A DNA stretch of 64,000 bases from Leptobrachium leishanense (lineage: Eukaryota; Chordata; Amphibia; Anura; Megophryidae): NCBI GenBank assembly GCA_009667805.1, contig CM019067.1, forward strand, positions 66,634,637-66,698,636, in the 5' to 3' direction. Position 1 is the first letter of the stretch. Each line of letters starts with the position of its first letter. Both the position numbers and the translations under genes were made by a program. Positions 11,458 through 21,443 of this stretch are shown in pieces. The notes beneath the pieces were generated by a model, which saw only the letters and a list, made by a program, of their open reading frames with translations, did no database searches and was not told the origin of the DNA.

Positions 11458-14123
11458 TTAAATAAATGGGGAAAAAGAAAAGCCCTCATTCAGACCAAGT
11501 GGAGCCAAAGTGCGCATCTGGTATATCCAGCGACATTCACATCGGCGTAATTTTAGATCGAAATCACCTTTCCTAGGTGATGGCAGAACTGATTCAAGAC
11601 CACAGAACCTTAGAACCTTGGCATTACCAGCATGATATTGGATTAGATGTCGTGATACTGGGGTCTCCTGAACCCTTTTAGTGGAGTGCACATGTTCCAT
11701 GATTCGTCTTTTAAATGGGCGTAAAGTCTTTCCCACATATTTTTTCCCACACAAACATGTAATAAGGTACACAATACCAGTAGAGTTGCAATTAAAGAAA
11801 GAACAGATTTCAAAGTTGGATCTATTAGATGAATCGATAACACTTTTTGAGGATTTCAAGATATAGGGACATGCCACACATCGCCCACATTTATAAGTAC
11901 CACGTAGGTCCCTGGAGAGCCATGTATTGGTCTTATTGGAGGGAGATATGGAAAAATGACTGTGAACCAGTCTATCTCTCAAATTGCGGCTACGCCTAGC
12001 CGTAATGGATGCCCTATCAGTCAGTACGTCTTTCAATTGAGAATCCAAAGTCAAAAGTGGCCAATACCGGTCCATGATTCCTTTGATGTAGTCCCACCCT
12101 GCATCGAAAGTTCCTATGCATCTTATCAACTTAGAGTCAGGTTTGGAATGATCTTCCAGCAGATCATTACGGGACAACGATAGAGCACGTTGGTACGCTC
12201 TTTTAAGCCAACGGTTAGGATAACCTTTCTCTCTAAAATCATGTCTAAGAGCCTGTGACTTAACAACAAAATCATCATCTGTGGAGCAAATTCTGCGTAA
12301 ACGCAGATATTGCCCCAAAGGGATACCCCTTTTAAGTGGTTCTGGTGGAAGCTGTTCCAGTGTAACAAGTTATTGGAAGCAGTCTTCTTCCGAAATAAGG
12401 AGGTAGATATTTCACCAGTAGGATTTTTCATGATTTTGACGTCCAAAAAATCAATTTCTTCATTTTGAACCTGAGAGGTAAGTTTAAGATTTAGAGGATT
12501 ATCATTAAGTTTGACCACAAAGTCCCTGAACTCAGATTCCGTACCCTTCCAAGTGACAAAAATATCGTCAATGTAACGGGACCACATATCAATCTTTGAA
12601 TGGTCTGTAATTGACATGGCCCCAAAAACATATTGTTCTTCCCATATCCCGAGAAATAGATTGGCATATGAGGGAGCACAGGAAGAACCCATGGCCGTTC
12701 CCCTGATCTGGTGATAATATTGACCATCAAACATAAAGAAATTATGTGTCAAGATAAACTCAAGTGCAGACATCACAAATTCAATAGTTGAGTCTGCCAG
12801 GGTTTCATCCCTTTCAAGTATTGTTTTAACATGCAAAAGACCCAGGTCATGCGGGATGCTTGAATATAAGGATTCAACATCAAGGCAGCATAGTAATACA
12901 TCCTGTGTAATATTTTTGTCTTTGAAAGTATGTAACACCTGTTTTGTATCTCTAATATACGATGGTAGAGCTACAACATATTTACGTAAGATTTTATCAA
13001 TGAAAACACTCATATTCTGAGTGACATTATCATTACCGGAGACGATTGGACGTCCCGGTGGATCATTCAGTTGTTTGTGAATTTTAGGGATACAATAAAA
13101 GGTTGAAATTGTAGGGTTACATGGAATCAGAAAATCACGTTCAGTTTTGGAAATAATAGATTTGTCGAATGCAGAATTGACCAGTGATCGTAATTGTGCT
13201 AAATAGATGAGAGTAGGATCACCACGCAATTTTTTATAAGTGGACTCATCTTTTAAGATATTCATTACCATTCTTTTGTAATTCATTGTGGTCATCAAGA
13301 CAATATTGCCCCCTTTGTCAGATTGTTTAATCATTAGATCCTTATCTTTAGCCAAATCACTAAGTGCATTTCGCTCAGCAATGGTGAGGTTGTCATTGTG
13401 TGAAGATAAAATCTCCCGTATATCAAGATTATCAATATCAGTACAGACAAGTCTGCAAAAAAGGTCAACATTCCCAAAGTCCCTTAAATTAGGGGTAAAA
13501 CGACTTTTTGGTCTTAATTTAGTCAGTCCTATTTTCTCCTTCGTTGATTCATCCATCAAATCCATTAGATCCTGTAATACTGGTAAATCTGTATATTCCA
13601 GACCCATATTTTTAGCTTTGGCCTCATCTTTAGTTCTATAAAATTTATGTAAAGCCAACTTACGACCAAATAAGTGGATATCCTTCGTCCACTCAAATTT
13701 GTTAACAGGTGGTCGTGGGACATAGGATAGACCTTTACTTAAAACACTGATGTGATTCGAGTTTAGATGGAAAGCGGATAAATTGACAATCCTTAAAGCT
13801 TGCCCAACTGAGGTCTGCGTATTGATAACACTGCAATCATCAAAGGTAGAATTCGCACTTAATACCTTAGGGACCAAGGATTTATCAGAAAAAGGTTTTC
13901 CTACAACATCCGAGTAATGCAAAATACTAGCAGGTGTAGCCTTCCCAATAGAGACAGGTAGTTGAGAATTAGAGGAATTGAGATCAACATTGGCAATATA
14001 ACGAGGAGGATGGAGAATCTTAGAGATGAGCGGGTCAATATTGTGATCAGAAGGAGTTGCTATCTGGCAGTCTAAAGACCCAATTATCGGTATCTTCTGC
14101 CTTTGTGCCCTCGATATGCCCAT
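11458..14123 (-). pseudogene. Penelope-like reverse transcriptase + GIY-YIG endonuclease (one frameshift)
   Basis: The first frame (14123 to about 12334) has the Penelope N-terminal signature KQSDKGGNIVLM, then RT motifs IPKIHK, GRPIVSG, CLDVESLYSSIPH, GTAMGSSCAPSYANLFLG and the catalytic RYIDDIFVTW, followed by DFLDVKI. The protein continues in another frame to 11458: QYLRLRRICSTDDDF, then a Cys-rich stretch (KCGRCVACPY, FNCNST), then the endonuclease motif GIVYLITCLCGKKYVG with RPFKRRIMEH. The break lies at a 4-A/4-G run (12326-12333 on the plus strand) and fits a 1-nt loss. The enzyme would nick target DNA and prime reverse transcription there. The catalytic residues YIDD and GIY-YIG are present, so only the frameshift is obviously damaging. 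Confidence 0.85.
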
Positions 14124-14833
14124 TTCCCTCGATCTCGTAGTTTCTCTGGGAGAACATCTTTGTCTAAAAAAGACACTCCCTTTTTGAGAATGCTTCTCGG
14201 TTGATTACTCTGATCACTAGTACCTTCAATATCAGTATCAGATGATTCACCATCAGCAGATGATACATAGTGCTTGACATTACTTTTATCTTTACCAAAC
14301 TTATAGATACAATCATTTCTATAATCCTCAGAGTCTCTGATAAACTTCTTTTGCTTTCTATCTCTTATATCTTTCTCATATCTATCCATTTGGCCCTTCA
14401 ATTTAATTTCAATATTGGCATACGTTGTCTCCTCAGTGTCTTTTTTAAGCATTTCAACAGTTTCTCTTAATTCACAGTCAACTTCTTTTAATTCAATGTT
14501 TTCATATTTGCATACAATTTCCATAAATTTACGAGAACAAACTTCTGCTGCTTCCTGCCATTCCTGGCGAAAGCCTTCAGTGGTTATATGTGACGCAGGG
14601 TTAACATAAATTCGAAGACCACGGGGGATCATATTTTTCTTTAGATAATTGCTCAAAGACGACACCTCCCAATTAGATCTAATTTGTCTTTTTAGTAATC
14701 TGGAGATCTTTTGACTTGTGATAGAGATGTCAGAACTGCTAGTGACACTCATATTCGGATCATTAGAGAAAACATTATCAGCATCTTGACACCAAAAATT
14801 ACCACTGCCTGCCTGGTTCAAAAAACCAGCCAT
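14084..14833 (-). CDS. Penelope-like ORF1 / N-terminal protein, unknown function
   Basis: A 249-codon ORF directly upstream of the RT frame, overlapping it by 40 nt in a different frame (-1 relative to ORF1). The protein is charged and probably helical in the middle (about residues 95-165, many E and K residues), then acidic (SSADGESSDTDIEGTSD), and ends in a basic tail WAYRGHKGRRYR. I recognise no domain. It could be a separate nucleic-acid-binding protein, or the N-terminus of one polyprotein interrupted by a frameshift or reached by ribosomal frameshifting. Confidence 0.6.
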   Translation of the reverse strand: MAGFLNQAGSGNFWCQDADNVFSNDPNMSVTSSSDISITSQKISRLLKRQIRSNWEVSSLSNYLKKNMIPRGLRIYVNPASHITTEGFRQEWQEAAEVCSRKFMEIVCKYENIELKEVDCELRETVEMLKKDTEETTYANIEIKLKGQMDRYEKDIRDRKQKKFIRDSEDYRNDCIYKFGKDKSNVKHYVSSADGESSDTDIEGTSDQSNQPRSILKKGVSFLDKDVLPEKLRDRGKWAYRGHKGRRYR

Positions 14834-14889
14834 CTTGCAACAATTAAAGAATTTAGGTGATTGCCAATAGAGTACTAAAACTCAAACAG

Positions 14890-15008
14890 AAATATTCATG
14901 AAAAGAAAAAAGCCTCCACAAAAGTGAAGGCAAACAATCACCCCACCCCACAAGAGTTAGCAATTTGGGATGGGTACTCCTAAGTAGGATTGAACCTAGT
15001 GAGAAGAC
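14890..15008 (-). repeat. Penelope 5' segment, direct copy of the inverted terminus
   Basis: Contains ttcatgaaaagaaaaaagcc, accccaccccacaagag and tcctaagtaggattgaacc. It is the reverse complement of 16593-16709, so the element begins with an inverted copy of this internal segment. It sits between the upstream pseudo-LTR and ORF1. Confidence 0.82.
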
Positions 15009-16592
15009 GAAAAACACAAAAAAAGAGAGAAAACTCTCAAAGGAGATAGGAGTACTAATAAGACATAACTTTTAATAATTATGATAATAATAGCCCGACA
15101 TTAATAAAAAACATATACACAGACGTGATAGAGAGCTGAGAGAATGACAAAATGTTATTGTATAGCCAATTGGCAGCCCAGGGATGAGGATTGGTGCGGC
15201 AGAGCGATGGCAGAAAAATGATTTCAAAAATGTGAAGCCAAAAAATTGGCATATATCAAGACCAAACTTTGGTAAACACTGCCACAAGGATAGAGATCTG
15301 TATAAAGTGGTTCCGCCACAGCCGACTACATTATTGTGCATAGACTGAAGAAGGCATCAAAATTGTGAAGTACGCAAGGTGAAAATCGCCAAATATATAT
15401 TGGAGCATTGAGGACTGCAATTAAGATGAACAGGGAATGAAAAATGCCAAAAATTAGGAACTGTAATAAACAACGTTCATTTAGCTTGGCTACCCTGTGT
15501 TGCAACGGACAAGCAGATATATAATAATACCACAATGCCAATGGATGGCAGACACCAAAAAATGCTTTAGAAAAATGCTGATCATCAACAGACATGAAAA
15601 TGCACAAGCGTCGGGTACACTACATAGCCCAAAGGGCAAATGATTCATCAATAAATCACCTCTCAGAAAAATAAATAATCACATGACAATTTAAAAGAAG
15701 AGAGACTCGACACGTGTTTCGCCGGTACTCAGACCGGCTTCATCGGGAGTCAGATGAATTGTGATATCGGTGCTCAGTGTGCTGCAGCTGGTTATATACA
15801 CAATAAGAGAGAAGGTCACATGAACGAACCAGCCAATCAGGGACTGATTGGGGAATAGGAAACCGGGTAGTGGGAAAGACGCTGTGCCGATGTTACATTG
15901 AATCGTAAATAGATCCGTTTATTGGTCAGAGGAGAAAACACATGATGGAGGTGGGACCAATGGATACACGAGACAACAAAGAATCAAAGGGATGCCTATT
16001 AAATTCGCAACCCTTTTTGATTACCTAAACGAAGGATAAACAGGTTTAATAAGTATAAGCCCAAAAAATATGCGACCCCAGGTACTAATGCTCGTATTAC
16101 ATACATATCAAGATTGTCATCGAATATGATTAAATGAATGAGAAAAAAGCCTTCATTAAGACCAAGTGAAGCCACAACATGCGCATCTGGTGTATATAAC
16201 AGACATTCACAGCGGCGTAATTGTAAATCGAAATCACAGGTAGTAGCAAATGTTTACTCCACAAAACCTTAGAATTTTAGGCATTACCAGCATAGTGTTG
16301 GATGTATTGAGTTAGATGTATAGCCCCAAATACTAACCTCAGATAATGCTCATAACAGATAGTCATATAAATGGGCAACTGGTATAACCAGCGACATTCA
16401 CATTGGCATAATTTTGGATCGAAATCGTATTACCTAGGTGATAGAAGCTTAACAGATATACGCCCACAAATACGTGACCCCAGATAGTGGCCTAAGATGA
16501 TGCTCATATTGAATAGACATCAAGATTAATATCAAATATGATTAAATGGATACGAGGACGGGAGGAGAACTCTCATTCAGACCAAGTGAAAC
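15009..16592 (-). repeat. Penelope-like pseudo-LTR, upstream copy
   Basis: About 1.58 kb, nearly identical to 9638-11252. It ends within one of the degenerate ORF-end repeats (at accaagtgaaacca), where the inverted 117-bp segment joins. Confidence 0.85.
15704..15751 (-). ncRNA. hammerhead-ribozyme-like motif in Penelope pseudo-LTR (upstream copy)
   Basis: Same 48 nt as at 10350-10397, with no difference seen: GACTC/GAGTC helix I, CCGATGAA core, GCCGGT/ACCGGC helix II, GAAA and a 2-bp helix III. The same core departures from consensus are present, so they pre-date this insertion or were copied with it. Confidence 0.68.
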
Positions 16593-16709
16593 CATCTTCT
16601 CACTAGGTTCAATCCTACTTAGGAGTACCCATCCCAAATTGCTAACTCTTGTGGGGTGGGGTGATTGTTTGCCTTCACTTTTGTGGAGGCTTTTTTCTTT
16701 TCATGAATA
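16593..16709 (+). repeat. inverted 117-bp terminus of the Penelope-like element
   Basis: Reverse complement of 14890-15008 and directly adjacent to the 13-bp TSD at 16710-16722. Such inverted 5' pieces are typical of Penelope insertions. Confidence 0.82.
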
Positions 16710-16722
16710 TTTAGTGCCAGGC

Positions 16723-17460
16723 ATGCAAGTACTATCATACAGTAACCCCTCTGTGGTATTGTGGAAGAGTGCAGGGGTGGACCATGCGGTCCTATATTGA
16801 AAAGTGTTTTTTTTTATCTGTTAATGGGCGTCAGTGCACCCAGATATTGTGCCTTTAATGCCAGGCCATCAAGTATCATCATACAGTAACTCCTCTGTAG
16901 TATTGTGGAAGAGTGCAGGGGTGGACCATGTGGTCCTGTATTGAAAAGTGTTTTTTTTTATCTGTTAATGGGCGTCAGGGCATCCAGATATTGTGCCTTT
17001 AATGCCAGGCCATTAAGTATCATCATACAGTAACCCCTCTGTGGTATGGTGGAAGAGTGCAGGGGTGGACCATGTGGTCCTATATTGAAAAGTTTTTGAT
17101 CTGGTAATGGGCGTCAGTGCACCCAGATATTGTGCCTTTAATGCCAGGCCATCAAGTATCATCATACAGTAACCCCTCTGTGGTATTGTGGAAGAGTGCA
17201 GGGGTGGACCATGTGGTCCTATATTGAAAAGATATGCATCTGGTTAAGGCGTCAGTGCACCCAGATATTGTGCCTTTGGTGCCAGGCCAGCAAGTATCAT
17301 CATACAGTAACCCCTCTGTAGTATTGTGGAAGAGTGCAGGGGTGGACCATGTGGTCCTATATTGAAAAGTGTTTTTTTTTTTTAATGGGTGTCAGTGCAG
17401 CCAGATATTGTGCCTTTCATGGCAGCAAGTGCCTTCACACCATAACCCTTTTGTGGTATT
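16723..17460. repeat. hAT subterminal tandem repeats (about 125-142 bp units)
   Basis: Five to six imperfect units, each containing cagatattgtgcctttaatg, catacagtaacccctctg, gtggaagagtgcaggggtgg and a T-run followed by aatgggcgtcag. The first unit was split by the Penelope insertion (its beginning lies at 9600-9637). Downstream of the transposase stop in the hAT sense direction. Confidence 0.8.
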
Positions 17461-17556
17461 GTGGAAGAGTTCAGTGCTGGAGGTTTTGTGTATGCAGAAG
17501 AGGACATCCCCTATCTATTCCATTACTTCAGCATCAGGGGATTGATAGCTGCTGAT

Positions 17557-20500
17557 CTAGGACCGATTCATTTTTATAAATGTCAGCCGGTCTACAGAGT
17601 CGGTGGACAGACGCACTCTTTTGTCTGTGACAAAACCTCCAGCGGCACTGAACGTCCTTTCGGAAAGCACGCTAGATGAAGGGCAACCTAGTAGCTGCAT
17701 AGCATATTGGCTAAGTTCTGGCCAGTGATCCAATCTCAACACCCAGTAAGCCAGTGGATCATCTGCTGGAAAGGTATCCAGGTCTGCCCTTGCCCCTAGG
17801 TAGTCCTGCACCATATGGTGAAGACGCTGGCAATGGGTGCCTACATTTGACGTCCCTGGGCGTCGAGGACTAAAAAAATAAAAAAATGCATCAGTCAAGC
17901 GGCCCTGGCCTTCACCGCTATTCCTCTGATCACCTGCAGCCTCAGAAGCACGTGTGTCAGCACTTGGTAATCTAACAGTGCCTGGAAAGGTGTTACACAA
18001 GTTTCGCTTTAGAGCGTCCTCAAGTTTTGTCATCCTGTGCTCCCTCTGTGCGGGCAGGATGAGCTCTGCAACTTTCCCCTTGTATCGTGGATCAAGAAGG
18101 GTTGCCAACCAGTAATGATCCCTCTCCTTGATAGCACGATTCCTGGGGTCCTTTAGCAGGCTTTGCATCATTAGGGAGCCCATGCAGCATAGGTTGGAGG
18201 TGGCATTAGCTGCTGAGTCTTCCTGGTCAATGAGGATGACCGTATTGTGCACTTCCTCCTCCCAGCCACGCACAAGCCCTTCTGTTTCTGGGCACACAAA
18301 ACCCTGCCTTGAGGAATGCCCACCTTCAATGCCCCCACTACTTAAATAGTCCTCCTCCTCCTCCTCATCCTCCTCCTGTCTGATCTGAGTAGGACCCGCT
18401 GGAATGCTGTCTGCGGAAAGACTGGGGCCTTGAGAGCTAGGGAAGTCCTCCTCTTTCTCCCGCTGCTCTGCCTCTAGAGCCACATCTATAATTCCCCGCA
18501 GAGTGTGCTCCAGCAGGAACACTAAAGGAATTGTGTCACTGATGCATGCACTGTCCCTGCTCACCATCCTCGTTGCCTTCTCAAATGGTGACAGTACAGT
18601 GCATGCATCCTTGATCATCAGCCACTGCGGGGGGGGAAAAAAAACAAGTTGACCTGAACCTGTCCTTGTGCCATACTCACACAGGTACTCGTTGATGGCC
18701 CTCTGCTGCTTGTGCAGACGCTGCAGCATTGCTAATGTCGAATTCCACCTGGTGGGCATGTCACAGATCAGACGGTTTGTGGGAAGGTGGAATTCTCTTT
18801 GAATTTCTGCCAGGCGAACGCTTGCTGGGAATGACCGTCTGAAGTGGCTGCAGACTTTTCTGGCCTGGATGAGAAGCTCTGGCAGCCCTGGGTACTTGGT
18901 TAGGAAATGCTGTACCACCAGATTTAGGACGTGTGCTAGGCATGGTACATGCGTCAATTTACCCTTGCGTAGGGCGGAGAGAAGGTTGCTGCCATTATCG
19001 TAGACGATCATTCCCAGCTCAAGCTGGCGTGGTGTTAACCATCTCTGCACCTGCCCCTGCAGAGCTGACAACATTTCTGACCCGATGTGGCTCCTGTCCC
19101 CTAAACAAACCAGCTCAAGCACAGTATGGCATCTTTTTGCTTGAGCCATTGCGTAGACCCTGTCAGGCGTCGGTTTAACTGCCACTTCGCCAGAGACAGA
19201 GAAGGAGGAGGAGGAGGAAGAGGTGGTGGTAGTGGAGCAGACAGACCTCATACAAGCAGCTTTCTGGAGGCGTGGTGGATGAACAAGCTCCAGCACAGAG
19301 CCCCGTCTTGGATCCCTCCCAGCTGCAATCAGAGTTACCCAGTGTGCCGTGAAGGAAATGTAACGACCCTGTCCATGCTTGCTGGACCACGTGTCTAAAG
19401 TCACATGCACCTTGCTGCTGACTGCCTTTCCCAATGACTGGATAACATTGTCTTCCACGTGCTGGTATAGTGATGGAATGGCCTTGCGTGAAAAGTAATG
19501 GTGTTTTGGAACCTGCCACTGTGGTACAGCGCATTCAGCAAATTCACGGAAGGGAGCAGAGTCCACCAGCTGGAAAGGCAGCAGCTGCAATGCGAGTAAT
19601 TTTGCTAAGCTGGCATTTAGACGCTGTGCTTGGGGATAGTTGGGACTATATTTTTTCTTTCGCTGCAGCAGCTGCGGCAACGTAATCTGACTGCGTAAAT
19701 CTTCAGCTACTGGGATGATGTCACATTGTGAGGAAGGACCTGCTGGTACATCCATTACTGTAGCATCATCCCTGTCGGTGGAGGTTGTAGGCAATTGCAT
19801 GGCAGGACATACAGTGTGGGTAGAGACAGATGAGGAGGAGGAGGACCTACGCAAAGTTTTGTGTGGCACTTGTTCATATGTCGCCTCAAGCACGTGGTAC
19901 CCAAGTGTCCGGTGTTTATCCCACGCTTCAGCCTCCTCTGACATAGATTACAAATAGCAACGGTGGGGTCTGCTGCACAGTTCTTAAAGAACTCCCAGAC
20001 AGCAGAGTTCCTGCATGTGTTCTTTGAGACAACAGCGCTCTGCACCGGAGCAGCTCTGACATGTGATGCCTTGGACTGGCTAGTGCTACGGTTGGTCACA
20101 GAGGATGTTGTGCCTCGTGTTTGCTGTGCCTCCTCCTCCCCCTCCCCCTCCCCCTCCCCCTCCTCCTCACTTGATTCCTCAGTTCGATCTGGCACCCAGG
20201 TGGAGTCAGTGACCTCATTATCATCAATGTCATCTTCACCCCCTATCTCCTCGTCACTGGAGCCAACTTGGCAGTATGCTGCAGCTGCTGGGGCAACATG
20301 AGTGCCAGTTATTTGTGTGTCATCACTGGCACCCCCTTCTTCTAGGTTGATTATACTCCCTTGCTCAACCTCAGAGATTGAATCAGAGCACTGTACTTGC
20401 TGCGCATCCTCAAGCAGCATGTCACTCTCATTGTAGTCAAACAATTCAGCTGACTCCTCCGTGTGTGATAGCGAGGCTACGGCAGGAGTATCTGTGGACA

Positions 20501-20789
20501 TGGAGGCTGCATTAGATGCTTTGGCAGCTGAGGTGGACTGTAAAGCACTAGAAGCCTGCCTGGCAGAGGACTCAGAGGATGAGGATGGCCTGGTTAGCCA
20601 ATCCACCAAGTCCTCTGTATGTTGCTGCTGCTTAAGACGGCCAGCACCAGTTAGAAAGGACAAGCGTGCCCCTGCAGAGGATGCACCACGTCCACCGTGA
20701 CCAGAGACACAGCCTCCCGACACAGGGGCTGCTTGCCCTCTTATCTGTGGCTGGGAGCGTCTGCCTGTCCTTTTTGTTCTTTCAGACAT
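17557..20789 (-). pseudogene. hAT (Ac group) transposase, one frameshift
   Basis: The N-terminal frame (20789 to about 19870) is acidic and Ser-rich, then carries a BED zinc finger: VWEFFKNCAADPTVAICNLC followed by HLGTTCLRRHMNKCH. The rest continues in another frame down to 17557 (795 codons open). It shows the first catalytic Asp in VTLDTWSSKHGQ, the second in MIVYDNGSNLLSAL, a CLAHVLNLVVQ motif of the inserted helical domain, DPRYKGKVAEL, and the C-terminal dimerisation region with WPELSQYAMQLL and CPSSSVLSERTFSAAGG. The frames overlap at 19755-19944, and the break is probably near the tcctcctcctc tract about 19825-19880. The full protein would be about 1100 residues, long for the family because of the acidic N-terminus. 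Confidence 0.88.
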
Positions 20790-20845
20790 GGTGAGTGATA
20801 TATAGATTAATATATACAGAACTCTGATTCAACTCTGGTATAGAG

Positions 20846-21366
20846 TGTGACAGAGTACAGGATCATGCGTATATAAGCCTGAGGTTGCAACGTGCTGTGT
20901 ATCCAGGTTACTAACAGGTTAAAGGCTCTTGTCCTGCTAGCACACCTTTTCTCCATCCTAATTAGCTCGGGCCTATTTAGTAGGTCTGGGAGAACAGGGA
21001 AATGGTTCAGAGTGGAGCTGAACCAAGCCCAGAGAGGTTGTCTCCTAAGGTGTCTGGTAAGGGACTGACTTTTGGTTACCTGCTGTTCAAACGTATGGTT
21101 TATGTTTTTTTTTGTGCTGGAAGCAGAGTAGCTGCTCCAGCCTCCTGTAGTCAGAACCTACTACTGTGAGTTAGTCTCCTGACAGGAGTAGGCCTGTTCA
21201 TTTGTTTATCATTTGTTGTTACTTTCTTTTCTGCGTGGCAAAACATGTGATTAAAAGGGGAATCACCCAAAAAAACCCGCAAGAGATTTACTGTTCACCA
21301 AATAAACATTGTTTGCAGTGCAACCTCCTGGCTGTCCTGACCCTCTTTGGCCACGACCCTACCACA
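20846..21366 (+). repeat. 5' LTR of Gmr1-type element
   Basis: 521 bp, from TGTGACAGAG to CCTACCACA. It contains a TATA-like gcgtatataagcc 24 bp in and an AATAAA near 21300. Compared by eye, it differs from the 3' LTR at three positions. Confidence 0.9.
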
Positions 21367-21443
21367 AGTGGTGGCAGAGGTGGGATCTGTGTCGTGCCGG
21401 TTCAGTTGCCACAAGAACCTTAAAGGTACAGGACCCATAGAAA

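Larger units (their letters stand above)
9638..16709 (-). mobile_element. Penelope-like retroelement (EN+) with pseudo-LTRs
   Basis: A 7.07-kb insertion in the hAT, flanked by a 13-bp TSD tttagtgccaggc (9625-9637 and 16710-16722). In sense (minus) orientation it runs: a 117-bp inverted end (16709-16593), upstream pseudo-LTR (16592-15009), a direct copy of the 117-bp end (15008-14890), ORF1, the RT-GIY-YIG ORF, and downstream pseudo-LTR (11252-9638). Variable long TSDs, an inverted segment at one end, RT plus GIY-YIG, and a hammerhead-like motif in each pseudo-LTR are all Penelope hallmarks. The clade is probably Neptune or Poseidon, which I cannot separate by eye. Both pseudo-LTRs look nearly identical, so the insertion is fairly young. 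Confidence 0.88.

Noticed and set aside
20101..20170. Serine/glutamate-coding ctcctcctcccc tract as a regulatory repeat
   Set aside because: It lies inside the acidic N-terminus of the hAT transposase and is explained by coding low complexity.
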